Shown here piece after piece: positions 43,584-56,160 of a stretch of DNA of 64,000 bases. This DNA comes from Gorsachius magnificus. Lineage: Eukaryota > Chordata > Aves > Pelecaniformes > Ardeidae. Made by a program: the position numbers and the translations under genes. The notes below the pieces were generated by a model. It had not been told where the DNA came from, did no database searches, and saw only the letters and a list, made by a program, of their open reading frames with translations. The stretch covers positions 153,843,395-153,907,394 of the forward strand of contig CM067082.1 in the NCBI GenBank assembly GCA_034008185.1, given 5' to 3'. Position 1 is the first letter of the stretch. The number at the start of each line of letters is the position of its first letter.

Positions 43584-46500
43584 CAACTATGTCCTCTCCT
43601 TCTCCCAGACAGGGTGGATAACAAAAAGGGGTGACACAGCCTGCTCCCAAGGCAGACCAGTGTTCACACACCACCTGGGGCTATAACACCCCAGGGATAT
43701 TTTGCCTGGTCTGTGTCACCTGCAGATCCATGCAGGATCAATTACTGGTGCTGAGGCAGCTCATAGACATCTCCAAGGGAACAGCAGCTCAAGAGGAGCT
43801 CCCTGGGGAGGGAGTTTGGTGGACAGCAGGACATGCTGGTTGTGTCGTTCATCACTGTGGGTCCTGCCAGTGGACAGGGAGAGAGGACATCACTGGGCTA
43901 AGCTCTCTCCCAGCCCTTGTGATGAAGCAGATCATGGGTGGATGAAAGAACCAAGGAGGGAGTGAAGGGAATGTGGAAAAAGATTAGCTCTGCGTCCAAC
44001 CAGGATGCCTACAAAGCATGCTGCTCACTGCAGTCACAGGAGATGCCACCTCTTTCTTCAGGCCTCTGCCTCTCAGGGGTTTATAGCTAGTGCCAAATTC
44101 CCTTTGCTTTTCTCCTCCCCTCTCTTTAAGAGGGTTGCAGGCTCCTGAGTGGCTTCTCCCCTCCATCTTTCCCACCAACACTTTCATCTGATGTGGTTGG
44201 GTCCCTCACTGTTGCCTAAATCAACCCCTTGCTTGCAAATGTAGCCTCTCAACCTATCCTAAGCTCCCAAGATTGTACTGACTATGGAATAAGCAGTCCA
44301 GAGAAGTGGTTCATGCCTGGTTTCCCCCATGACTAGGGCTGTAGGTCTCCCTCCCCCAGCCCAGATGGGTGCCAGCTCACCCCATGACATTCACCGAGGG
44401 GGAGGGCTGGAAGGAGAGGGTATGGTGCAGGTATGTCATCGCAACGGGCATGCCGGTCCTTCCTTCTCAGATCATCGCATGAATATCTTCCCTGCCCCCT
44501 CTCACTGTCAGGAGGAAGGAGATCTTCCCAAGCAAGTCATTTTTGCCCTCTGTAGGTTCCTTGCCCAGGGCTTGACAGCAAAGCCCACTGCCTGCTGCTG
44601 TGCAAGAGCTGCCTGGTCCTCCCTTGTAAGACCCTGGTGTTTGTGTGTCTCCATCCCCATAAATTACAAATTTTTAGCACAGGGAAGATCTTGCGGGATG
44701 TATAGAGCCTGGTAATCTGGTCTTTGGTTGTCTCTTTGGTACTCCTGTAGCATGAGTGATTAAAGCCCTGTGATAAGCCATCCACCGCCACTCACCACAA
44801 AGGCAAACTTGCTGTTTCCATCCTGGCTGCTTTGTCTGTGTTCAGACTCTTCAGGCATTTCCTTACTTGGCGTTTATCATTTCCAGTATATCTACATAGG
44901 CTTTATTTTTCTTACTAAGACAGACTGAAAAACCATCAGTTTCTTGACTGCTGTCCCCTTGGCCTGTCACTAAATATTCTTCATCTTAGGATACGCTTGT
45001 GAAAAACGTATAGATTCAAGTTCTGCCTCTCACAGCTGCCATTTAGCGAAGATATATATGTTATTATTCATCCCTCCAGTCTCTCCTCAGAAGCCAGTCC
45101 TTCTGCTCACCACCGTGGCTGGATTTCCCCCATTACATATAACTGTCTGCCTTTTCCCTGGATGGAGATGTTATTTATTGCTTCTTGCTCGCTTGGCTAC
45201 AGAGAGAATAAAACCGTCCCCGCAGTTACCACACTGCTTTGAAAGGTGCAATGGCCTCATTTCTCCGGACTCCAGTGTGAGCTATGGCTGCCAGTGAAAA
45301 CTTAGTCAGTTTAGGCCGCTGGCGGAGATGAGCTGCGAACACGAACCACGCCAGACCTGCAGAGCTCAGCAGGTTTTCTCGGGAGATCTAGCGGTGATGG
45401 AGCGTGGTGGAGGCCATGAATCACCCCTCACCCTGAGGGTGAGGCCAGGGCTGACCGTGATGATGAGATGGGCAGCAGCACCAGAGGGAAATTCTGCTGA
45501 CCGCAAAGTGGGGTGAGAGCTCACGCAGCTATCTGTGAAGGACTTCTTTGATTTTCACTGCTGTGCAGTAATAAATACACTCAATTCAGCTCAATTAACA
45601 AACTTATGGGACCCCTCAATGCATGCAGCAGAGCGTGCAAGCTTGGTGGGACCAAGCACGGTGGTCAGAGTGGGGCCACAGGGGAAGATGAACCCCCCCT
45701 CCCTTTCTCTCCCACTTCTTCCAGTTATCTCCTTGCTACCTCCAGCTCCAATGGGGGAAATGTCAGCCAAGATGCAGAGAGTGACCCCCCTGAGGACTTT
45801 GCTCCGTGGGGCACCCCAGTGGGGCAGGGACAGGCTTTTCGGTACAGGAGGAGGATGGCAGATAGCTGAGAGCAGCAGAGCATCCTTGGCTCAGCTGTGG
45901 GGTGAGGGCAGGAACCCCCCGGCCCTTCCTCTGCAGATGTGGGCATGGCTGGAGGGCAGAGCAACAGCTTCTGTAGCTGCACCGGCGACCTGCCTGTGCT
46001 GCTGGGCATTTAATTTAAGCATCCTTCTGTCATCTCCCCAACTTCACTAGGAGCCAATTTGCAGGAGTCTTCCTGGCTTTCTTCTCCCAGAAGCTTTGAA
46101 CCACCTAAAAAAAAAAATTCTAAGTCAGGCCCCACAGCATCTTGAGATTAACTGGGGGGGAAAAACATCTCCATCAAGTTTTTTTTAAAAACAAACATAC
46201 ACGGGTTACTTTTCCTGGATGATTCCACCATGTAGGGTTGGACTATGTAGTGCTTTCACTTTTTCAGTGTTCCTTGCAGTGACTCATAAAATCATCTTAG
46301 AAACCAAAGAGAGATTTTGCATACGGCTTACAGCTCCAGGAGCCATGGGCTTATTTAAATAAAAAACCAAATAGACGTGATCAGGGGAGCTGGAAAATCA
46401 GACTCCAACTCGTACACAGGCTCATTATCAAATGTCACCATCACCAAAACAGACCAAAAGAAGGAAAACCTCGGGAGAGTTAAGTCCCTTTGCAGGGCTG

Positions 46501-47149
46501 CAGAGCCCGATGTTGCGCTAGCGCGTCGATTTGGGATGAATACTTAGAGATACAGTCATTTTCCTAAGCAGGACGTCAGCTGCTTGATGCTTGTTAGCGC
46601 TAATGAAAATCATACAGCCCGAGCTTGTGCTCCAGCCAGTAATTCCTCCAAGCGCTGCCATTTTCACTGTCATCTCGGGGAAGAAGCCGGAGCGGAATCT
46701 GAGATATTGAACTTTAAACTGGTGCCAGTTTTAAACGAAGCAAAGCCATCGCAGAGTATGCGGAGGGGTTTATTAAGTTGACCTTGAATTTTATCCAGCT
46801 GGATAGGAAGGGACAAAAGCACCTGCCTTTATAATAGGCCTAGTAAAAATAAAATAAAAGTGCAGAAGTCTCCACCAGACTCCTAAGATAATTGCTTTTG
46901 GATGCCTGCACGGGGACAGTTCTCATCCCGCCGTATGCCCATGGGGTCCATGTCCCACTGTCCTCTACAGGCATAGTGACACACCAGCCCCGTGCTGCTC
47001 TATGCTTGGAGCAGTAAAGCTGCTCCTCCATGACATGGTGGAAACTCTCCCTTAAAAGCACGAGCCAAACCTTTCCGCTTTCTTACCCTCTGCGGGCAAG
47101 AAGCCAGGTTGAGGTTGCGTTGGCCAGGCGTGTCCAGCCCACAAGGATC
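43584..47149. other. 3.6 kb without gene
   Basis: No recognisable exon or RNA gene. Frames up to 171 codons (45535-46050) have no known domain. A CpG- and motif-rich island at 46500-46800 is listed separately. Confidence 0.5.
46500..46800. promoter_or_regulatory. candidate conserved non-coding island
   Basis: Contains a perfect 10-bp palindrome GCGCTAGCGC (46515-46524), a CRE-like GACGTCA joined to an E-box CAGCTG (46572-46582), TTAGCGCTAATGAAAATC, and later TTTATTAAGTTGACC and TTTTATCCAGCTGGAT. CpG content is higher than in the flanks although the DNA is not GC-rich overall, which suggests that the CpGs have been kept. This is one of the better regulatory candidates. Confidence 0.3.
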
Positions 47150-47286
47150 ACACATTTCCTATGTGATCTTGGTCAGACTGTTCACCTCTCGGCCTTAGCT
47201 TCCTTACTTTTAAAATCCAGGCAATAACAGCCTCTTAGAGGAAGGAAGCGTGAGGATTCGTATCTTAATATTTATAAGACACTCGA
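47150..47286 (+). repeat. MIR-type SINE
   Basis: Blocks in order: CTATGTGATCTTGGTCAG, CTGTTCACCTCTCGGCC, TTAGCTTCCTTACTTTTAAA, ATCCAGGCAATAACAGCC, CTCTTAGAGGAAGG and GTGAGGATTCG. These match the MIR core and 3' part almost without gaps. It is one of the two clearest MIR copies in the window. Confidence 0.82.
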
Positions 47287-49160
47287 GGGATATGTTGAGG
47301 AGGTCCATAAAAATGTCTAGCAGCAATGAGTAATGTTTTTTTTGGGCATATCTTGAATTCAGCCCAGGATGCTATTGTTCCCAGAGCACCTGTGGGTACT
47401 AAGCCTTGGGGACACTTTCCTCAGCTCCATAAAGATGGAGAAAACAGAAGGAAAAAAGAAAATCTCACATTGCTCCAATGGGTAGAGCTTTCACTCACAA
47501 CTATGTATATCAAACCTGCACTAAAATCTGGATTAATTCCCAAAGTTTTTTTCCATTTTTGGTCTATTTCTTCAATGTTTCCTTTGGTGACCATGCTAGT
47601 AGCTGGCTGGATCTGAAGTATTCACTCATTTGTTCCACGATTAGCAATCGCCGAAGTGTGTGACTCTCTTGACAGGTCTCAGCAACAGCTTTCATTTCAT
47701 GCAGGCCTGGGGCTGAGAGTCCCCACTTGGTTTGGTTGCTCCTTTGGAAACGCAGACTGGATAGCAAAGGCGTCAAGGGGGAGAAACCTAAAGTTTACAC
47801 TCATGTAACCAGGAAGAGAATTTATTTTGAAATATGCTATTTTAGGCCTTATTTCTACATTGAAAAAATAAGACCACTGTGGGGAAAAAAAATAAAAGCT
47901 TTTACGGAAAAGTGTCTGTCTGATGGTGGGCAGTAGAAGGTGATCCATGACTTTACTATTGAGTAGGGTGGTGTTCAGGAAACTAAATTTGAAAGCCTTT
48001 TCCATTCTAGGAAAGCACTGGAAAAGCCTGGCTCTTGTAATAAGACATGACTTCACTTGCTTTGCTGGTGTAATCTATTGCTTTGCAAAACCATACCATC
48101 TTCCCTGCGCACGCAACCACTAGCATGGTGTTGGGAGGACTTCTCTGGTTGACTTTCTGGATGGTTTGTCTTTGCATGCACTGAATAAATATGTAGGATT
48201 GTGGAGAGCCTGCTTTTCTGCACGGAAGCCTGGAAGTCTCAGGTCCAGGGAATAAGAAGAAGAACCGTTATCAATGACATCTATTTTATCATGGCTCCTG
48301 GTGGAAGGATTTGCTCCTGGGTGCAAATGCAAGAGTTTGGGAGAAGCTAGAGAAGTGCAGCAGGACCAAAAGCAAAGCACAGGACCTTGCGATTTTGTCC
48401 ATCTACAACGAGAAGCCCTGCTTCAGCAGTAAGAAATGGAGAGTCTGTCGCTGCAAACGGCTTGCAATGGCACCTTTGCACTCCCTGCCTCCTTGCTGGA
48501 TACAGGGATGCCAACAACCAAACACTCATCTGCCTGGATTGCACCCGGGTGGCTTGCAAACCCGTGTAAGAGCTCAGCCCTGGCGTGGTTACAGGGGCAG
48601 TAAAGCAATGGTGACACCATCCTCGAAAGAAAGAGCTGCTGAGGACATGGGAATTGCTATAAATAACTCCTTGTTCGGTTGTAAGCCGTGCAGCCCCCAC
48701 GCAGACGGACAGAGATGTGCATCAGGCTGGTGTTCTGAGACTCACAGTTGTTCAAGCTTACCCCTTGCAAAGCCAGGAGGGAGAGGAGAGCTGGGTTAGG
48801 CCAGACTGTTGGTTTTTAAGGCTTGTGAAATGTGGCCGACAAACCTTCTGTATGCATATTTGCATGATGCAGAAGCAAACCTAAAACCAGCTGAAGCCCA
48901 GGGCAGCCCAAACAGGAGTCCTGGAGGGTACAAGACGAGGTCTTCTTGCACTTCTAGGAGACAGCTTGTGAAAACAGATGTGCTCTGACAAAGGCTCATT
49001 TCTGTAGCTGGGAAAAGAGTGTGAATCCCAAAGCAGAGGGCCCTCGACAAAGTGCAGCTCGCTGCCAGGGATTCCTCCTCCCTCCCCCTCTCCCTCCTCC
49101 GAGACACTGACACTGGAAATGGTCCTGCTGATTAGACAGCGTCTGAGCTGACGAGCCCAA
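47287..49160. other. 1.9 kb without gene
   Basis: No recognisable exon or RNA gene. The 162-codon frame at 48311-48799 has no known domain and is overlapped by frames on the other strand. Confidence 0.5.
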
Positions 49161-49349
49161 TGCTGGAACACGGAGTACTGTTCTGATGCCCATGTTTTCA
49201 GAAGGAAGTTGAAAAATTGAGGAAGGTGCCAAAAACAGCCACAAAAATGATATGAGGGCTGGAAGAAATGGCTTACAAGAGACTTAGAGAGCTTGTGCTG
49301 TTTATCTTATTGGGAAGAAGATAGAGCGGACATTATAGCACATCAGTAC
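49161..49349 (+). mobile_element. old CR1 LINE fragment (copy 11)
   Basis: The plus strand has worn ORF2 sequence: GGAGTACTGTTCTGATGCCC, then ACAGCCACAAAAATGATATG, GAGGGCTGGAAG, AGAGACTTAGAGAGCTTG and TTTATCTTATTGGGAAGAAG. The order matches the CR1 ORF2 stretch VQFWxP...RRATKMIxGLE...RLRELxLFSL. It has no 3' tail, many differences from the younger copies, and broken frames. Confidence 0.7.
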
Positions 49350-52300
49350 ATTCTCTTGAAAAAAAAAATAAAAATCAGGTACTAAAGGGGTCTTTAATCT
49401 ATCAGAGCAAGGCATAGCAAGAACTGGTGCTGGAGGGCAAAGCCAGGCAAACTCCAGCCAGGAAAAAGGATTTGTGTTTTCCCCCTAACTGTGAAGGTAA
49501 TAAACTGCTCCGGGGAGGGGACCACGCTCCATCTCCTCGAATCCAGGCAGATCATTTTCTGATGTTGCCATCAGTTCCCGGGTGCTGGACCTCAAACAGA
49601 TGTAGCCTGCTGTGCCCTGGAGCTTGAAGGAGAAAATGCAACGATCCCTTCTGGCTTGAGGCTTTCACATCATTGACAGCAAGGCAAGAAGAAAGAGACG
49701 TGCTGTTAGGTAACCACAACCCAAACCACAGATTTACGACTCAGAAGCAGCCTCATGCCCTCTGGAAAAAAAAACCCAAAACAACAACCATGGTCTAATC
49801 TGCAGCCGTGGACCATCCACTGATGACTGAAGCACTGGGGCCCAGGGAATCAAATGTGGTGGGACGTGACACTGGCTGGTTTTCTCTTTTGTGTGCTGAG
49901 ACACAGCAAATATCACGCAAGCCTTGGTTGTACTGTGGGTGATCTCAGGTCAGACAGACCCTTGACTCACCGGTGAGATCTTTCTTTTGTGGGACTTCCA
50001 AGTCGGTGCCTCCATAGGAAGCCATGCATGCAAAGCCCTTGCCTTTGCTCTGTGGCCAAAACTGTATCAAAAATAGCTGCAGGATTTGCATGATGCAAAC
50101 CTAGAAGCAGCCCCCAGAAATAGGCAAGAGCCAGTGGCGTGGTTGCACATACCTCCGTGGGGCAGGGCTGGCCTAAATTAAGGACTGACCGGAACAAGAA
50201 AATGATCTACTGGAAATAGCCCGGCCCGGCTCTACCCGTGTGCCGTTTCCACGTTTCCACCTGCGTAACGAGGTGTAAAACATTCCCCAGTCGAAATATT
50301 AGCTTGTTTTTACGCTGTCACTGACTAGGGGCAAATACTTACTCAAGGCACGGTCAAGAAAAAATAAAAAGCTTTAAATGCTTTAACATTCGAGAAAAGT
50401 ACTCTGTGTACCAGGAGTTTTAGCGATCACTTTGGGAGAGCCAAGTGTCTGAGCAAATTAGCCTTGGATCTGAACAGCCTTGCAAGCGGCTGTCTAAGAG
50501 TGAGCAAATACCGTATTATTAAAGACAAATGAAAGTAGCAATTGAACTGAAGAAGACAAAGAGTTTTGCTCATGTAGATGCTTAACCATTTTTCCCTGTG
50601 AGCGCTTCTGAGATCAAACCTGATAAGAGCCAAGCCTCTTTTATATTCATTGGCCTCCTAACGATTATTTAGTGAAGGTCTTATGCAAATTGCACATGTC
50701 ACAATCCCCACTGCTATCGGGAGCCAGCGGTTCATTTGGGTTGGAAGATTATGGTGCAGTGCGAGACTTGTTTGTTCAAGAAATGCTCCCACTCTAACCT
50801 CCTCGAAGGACTCCGGTAAACACAGCGCTTCCACGTTCATCAGGAATGTGTCTCCTATTTCCAATAAACACAACAGCTAATTAGTTAGGGAAAGGGACCC
50901 AAAGAAAACAAACATGGCTGGAACAGACACTGGAATTTCTGTAGCCTTTGAAATCCGGAGGAGGTTTTTGCAGCTGGGAAGCACAGTACCAGGTGAGGAC
51001 CACCTTAGACCGTTCAGCTGGGTACCCGTAAAGGCCAAGACCAAGCTGCCACAGCGGAGCAGAGTTACACTCCCCGTGAGCCCAGATTGCTCCATATGTA
51101 GCCAGAAACCCATGCAGACTTGTGCAATGTGTTCCAGAAGGGCTTTAGCCCCCCCTGGGGTATGATACAAGCTTCCTTCCATGAGATAATGAAGAGGCAA
51201 CACGCTACTCACTTTCCCTTCAGTGTGCTTTCTCCCTGAACCTACTGTGAAGGGAATTATTTCTGTCCAGCTGAATCCTAAATCCTTCCCACATCAGCAC
51301 GGATAGGATCTGGCCATCATCACATAGAGCATTTGCCCAGTGGTCAGAGAGGCCGCATCTAGGCTTGCGTGAATCAGAGCATTCAAAATCCTTGTGCTCA
51401 TATGAAAGCTAGTGCTGTGCAGTCCTAATTCCCTGGCAGGCTGCCTGAGCAGCCAGATGTGCCTGACACATGGCGGGACTGACGGCGTCACACCATGCAA
51501 AGATCCCTGTGCAAGCCTGGAGGGCAGTACCAACAGAGAGAAATTAGCTCGATGCGTGGACACCCAAGGGATACCAGCTGTGGCAAGGCAGTTTACTCTG
51601 CTGCTGCTGCTGCCATCCACAGAGCAAGGTCGTTCAACACAGACTAGACGTTTCTGTGCCATGCTCAGTGGATGTGGCCTTTGGAAAGTTCCTCAAGGCT
51701 GAGAAACTCACTGCCTACCTGATCAGGGGGCCAAGTCTCGCCATGGGTTGCATGGGAACTGCAGGATCATGGGCTGCAGACTTCACTGACACTGCAATTT
51801 TGGTGTTGCTGCTCAGAGCCTGACTCCTCCACATGGATCTGGTGCTGAGTCCTCACTCCCACCAGCCCTAAATTTCTAGGCGAAACAATCTCTGCATTGA
51901 GCCTGCTCTGCTCTGGCTCTCTAGATAGCTAATCTTGCCTGGGACTCCTCCTAGCAACAAATATGTTTGTGCCCAGCATGATAGTAAACACGAGAGGTGG
52001 AGTAAAAACCATGCAGAGCCAAGAGAGCTGAAGGAGGGGGCTCCCTATCTTGAGCTGAGTAGATGGCTTGGTTTCTTTTTTTTTTTTAAGCTTGGATTGA
52101 CTTCATGAGCAGAGCAAGGCATCAGATGTTTTCCCCTTCCTTGTCCACATGGTGCGTCATCCACTCTGTAAGGCTGCATTGGCTCTGCCAGAGGCAGCAA
52201 TGACTGCCATGGCCAAGTGGGGAGTGCGGTGCATTCAGCAAACACACAGAACTCCTCTCATGGCTTTGCACGCTGTCAGGATCCTGCGCTTGTATTTAAT

Positions 52301-52695
52301 CTGTCCTTCTGTGGCTTTTTTAATGTGGTGGTCAGGAAGGGCAAGAAGCTGGAATCACTCCCTTTTTATGCACCCCAGTCTGAATATATTGAAATATTTG
52401 TTATATATTTTATTTGTTACATATATAGAGAGGCAGCCTGTGAAAGTCTAAAATGTAAAACTGTGATTTATGTTTCCAGTACAGCTGGATCCGGAAAGTG
52501 GAGAATGCGGCACACGCTATCAAACCCAGGCTCCCAAAGTCCGCCCTCGGAGTCTTTGCTCTGTGCTGATGAAGTTGTGGGTAATGCATCAGGATTACAG
52601 AGGGTAAAGGTCAGACTTACACCCACTAGACCAAATAAATACCCAGCTAAGACCGTTGATTTAAATGGTTGTTCAGGATAGTGGGACCTGAAAGG
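49350..52695. other. 3.3 kb without gene
   Basis: No recognisable exon or RNA gene. An AT-rich island with an octamer at 50683-50690 is listed separately. A T-run of about eleven at 52077-52088 has no retroposed gene beside it. Confidence 0.5.
50260..50700. promoter_or_regulatory. candidate conserved non-coding island
   Basis: Contains a perfect octamer ATGCAAAT (50683-50690) following ACGATTATTTAGTG, and upstream ATATTAGCTTGTTTTTACG, AAAAGCTTTAAATGC and AAATACCGTATTATT. No repeat family recognised. Function is inferred from motifs. Confidence 0.25.
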
Positions 52696-53052
52696 CATAG
52701 AATCATAGAATCATTAAGGTTGGAAAAGACCTCCAAGAGGTCTGAGCAACCTGATCTAGTTAGCAGTGTCCCTGCTCACTGCAGGGGGGTTGGACTAGAT
52801 GACCTAGAGGTCCCTTCCAACCCAAAACATTCTATGATTCTATGATCATCAAGTCCCACCGTCAACCCAACACCACCATGCCTACTAAACCATGACCCGA
52901 AGTGCCACGTCTACATGTTTTTTGAACACCTCCAGGGGTGGTGACTCTACCACCTCTCTGGGCAGCCCATTCCAATGCTTGACCACTCTTTCAGTAAAGA
53001 AATTTTCCCAAATACTCAATCAAAACTTCCCCTGATGCAACTTGAGATCATT
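52696..53052 (-). mobile_element. CR1 LINE interrupted by another CR1 (copy 12)
   Basis: A minus-strand 3' end whose tail is at 52696. Its two parts are 52696-52737 and 52845-53052. The first ends in GACCTCCAAG and the second starts ATCATCAAGTCCCACC, which together give the normal 3' UTR string of this subfamily. The minus strand codes for an ORF2 end, with [20 protein letters not shown]. Being the host of an insertion, it is older than the inner copy. Confidence 0.9.
52738..52844 (+). mobile_element. nested CR1 LINE 3' end (copy 13)
   Basis: A plus-strand 3' end of the first subfamily (AGCAACCTGATCTAGTTAGC, then GCAGGGGGGTTGGACTAG) with the tail ATTCTATGATTCTATG. It lies inside the opposite-strand CR1 copy 12. 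It matches the complement of the 3' UTRs at 1723 and 3955. No clear target-site duplication is seen, which is normal for CR1. Confidence 0.92.
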
Positions 53053-55861
53053 GGAGTAGATAGGTTCTCTCTCACACTTACTACACCACGTGGCTCAGGA
53101 ATCTGTTCAGATCTTTATAATAAAGGTCCCCAACTGCTTTTTTGCAGCATTCTTTAGGAATAATGTATGAGGAAGAAGTATAAGCCAGACTCCAATAAGC
53201 TGAACCCATGTGCTCTGTGGCATACACCTGGTTCCTTCCCTCCCTGCCCTGAAATCTCGCCTACAGCAAATCTCCATGAGGTTTTGTGGACACCTGTTCA
53301 CACTGGGCTGCCCAGATCCTTTCATGGCATGGCCACTCTTTGAGGTTTGACTGAGCCAGTCCAACGCATGAAAGAAAACTATTCCTGTGGGGTTTTTTCT
53401 GGCGAGGTTATTTTTCTTTCTGAAGCCGCTCTCAGTGGGGTTCAGCAGCCACAAGGGAATGGGTGGGACAGCAGAGCTGGGAGTGCAGGAGAGGGAAGCG
53501 GGAAGGATGGGAGGAAGAGCAGGACCTTTGTCTTCTCCTTGGGTCCCAGGAATCTGCATGTGGGTTAGCACTTGCAAGTAATTTCCTTGGGCCTGTATCT
53601 GTGTTCAGCATGGGAATACTCACTCCAGGCTACTTCACCCCTTTGGGTTGTGTGGAGAAGAGTTATTCACTTGTCCCCTGCACAAGAAGCTCTTTTTGGC
53701 TGCTGCCATGATGGAGCTGCTCCCTGGGGCCATCTGGTCTCATCCCAATGCAGGGCTTGCCATGACACTGGCCTAAGTCTCAGCCATCAGCCCCATGCTT
53801 TCCCATGGGATAGGACAGATGCCCATTGCTATCTCTGCTTCTGCTTGCCATGAACTACTGCATCCTGTGTAGGTACTGTATGATGGTAAGGCAAGAGGGA
53901 CGCAGCACCATGCCTCCAACCCGGCAGCAAATCCCCACTTACTAGCTCCAGTCTGTGACAGGCTGCTTCCCATTTCCAGCTGGAAGCTGTATGCTTCATG
54001 CTCATCCGTGAGCAAATCTGTTCACTCTACGTTCTCCTCTTTGCATCATTAGACCTCAAGCTCCTATGACTTGCAACTTGGACTATGGTCATTTGCAGTC
54101 ACAGCTCCCCCCGACCCCCACAAGTGCCTCCTCCCTCTGGAATTATCGTCATTAAAAATCTTTCTAACTTTTGGCTAATTGGCAGAGGTTATGTGAATGC
54201 TTCAGCAAAAAGGGTAAATCATTATAACCCCATGCCTCTGTAGTCAATTATAGATTGTTTTCCCAGCTCAGCCGATTTGGCAGGCGGCGGCATTGCAGTA
54301 AAAAATGAAAGCCTTCAGCCAGCATGCCTGACATCTCTGCTTGAGAGCAGCTCAAACCAGAACCCTGTATCTCAGTCCACACACCAGTCTGGGAAGAGAT
54401 GAGCTTTGGATGCGAGCCTGTCCCAGGACTATGCAGATTGGGCTGGTCTTTTATTCATTCATTTGTTCCCTTTTTGGCCAGGTCAGAGATGCTGCTTCTC
54501 AAATGCAGCCAGGTTGTTTTTCTCCAGCATGTGGGGTCAGCCCCTTAGGACCATCTCTACAGGGGAGGATGGTCAGGTGGATCCTCACCACTGCTTTGAT
54601 CCTGCCCCTTTCCTTGGCCTCCAGCACAGAAGGGGAATTCCCTCCCATCTGGATTCCCACATCGACCTTGGGTGCTCTTGAAGGACCACATAATGAAGTT
54701 TCCAACCAGCACAGTGCACGCAGAGACAGGGGCACTTGCATTTTCTCTGGTGGTTCAACCTTGCCCAAGCAGCACAACCTTTGTGCCCTGGAACAAATGT
54801 TTGAGGAATGTCTGGGATTTGTGTTCACAAAGACAGTCGTTATCTCACATACTTCAAGAATTAATTTACAAAAGCACTGCAATTTTGTTGTCTAGACACT
54901 ACCCGAGACTACACAAGGGCACAAAACCCAGAGAAGCAACGGTGGACTAGAGGGTCTGAGCATCCATTCGGCCAGTGTTGCGAAACAGAGCCTGAAGTAT
55001 TTCTTTTCTCGTTACAAACTTGAGCAAAACACGATATTTGTACAAAAAGCAGGACTCTGGAGCAGGCATCAGGGCATCACTAGGCAATGTCCAAGTGCTC
55101 TGTTTACCAGTCCACCACCTGCTAGGGCAGCGCTGATTGTGCCGCTGTTTGGGGAATTACAGAGGAAAGCACTTTGGGAGGTTGCTCAAACCAAGGGCAG
55201 CCAGACAGCGCCTTCGCGACCATCTGCTACAGAGTTCGGCGCGGTGCAGCACAGAAATGCAGCTGCCTCCATGGTGAGCTAGGGTAAGCCAGGGTTTTCA
55301 ACCTGTTTCACTCCATGCCTGCTTTTACAAGCCAGTTCTTGCTTTCACGAGCAATGTTTGTGGTTGCAAATCAGCCGTCTTGCGTTTCCCTTTCACACCC
55401 CCATGGAAAGGGCTCTCTCACATTTTGGGAGTTCCTAGGACACACCACCAAGGCAGTGCTGGATCAGCAGGTTGTCATGGTGCCACAGAAGGTGTTCCTG
55501 GATGGTCTAGTCCACAGGTTGCATGGTGAAACCTGAAGAAGAACTTAAGTCACAGTGGGTCTCAAATGTTGCTGTACTTGGGTTCTTCCAGTTAAGATGG
55601 ACAAGCCCCTAACCTGGGATCTTCTGCTTCTTTTGCTAATCTTATAAATTAAAAGCCTCAGGTTTCTGGTTGTGAAAACAAAGGCATATGTCCTTCATCT
55701 TACTTGGGGTTCAAGATTTTCATTGACGCAGAAGACCCAAGGGCTCCAGCCATTTGGCAGCTCGTAGTAGTGCTAAATGTGCCTCTAGCCCATGGGAGAG
55801 GACCAAACCCAGGCCTCTGAGATTGTTTGCGAGAAGCCATCTGTTCCATAACAGGAGTGAA
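53053..55861. other. 2.8 kb without gene
   Basis: No recognisable exon or RNA gene. The 184-codon frame at 54341-54895 has no known domain and is overlapped by a 127-codon frame on the other strand. Confidence 0.5.
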
Positions 55862-56160
55862 GAATTAAGATGTTTGGTCCACTTGGCTTATTCAACAGAA
55901 AATTAAAAGGCATTTCATATCTTAATATTTAATGTCTGCCAATATCTGTGCAAGGAACAGATTTTGAGATCAGGTAGCTCTGTAACCTTGCTGGGGCAGT
56001 GACCAGAGGGTGAGAGCTAGAGCCAGAAAAATTGGAAGCAAGAAATAAGGCACAATTTTTAACAGCATGAGCGATTAACCAGTGGAAGTGCTTCCTTACG
56101 ACCTGTGCGCGAAATCTTTAAATCATGTCTGGATGTTTTTCTAGCTGATAGACTGTAACT
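55862..56160 (+). mobile_element. very old CR1/L3-like LINE fragment (copy 14)
   Basis: Blocks in order on the plus strand: TCCACTTGGCTTATTCAAC, CAATATCTGTGCAAGGAACA, GAAGCAAGAAATAAGGCAC, AATTTTTAACAGCATGAGCG, ATTAACCAGTGGAAGTGC and TTTAAATCATGTCTGGATG. This is the order of the ORF2 end in the ancient CR1/L3 group, for example aggcacaattttTAACagtgaGgg then attaaccattgg. All frames are broken. It predates the avian CR1 subfamilies. Confidence 0.72.

Noticed and set aside
54341..54895. 184-codon plus-strand frame as a gene
   Set aside because: No known motif; a 127-codon frame overlaps on the other strand. Looks like chance.
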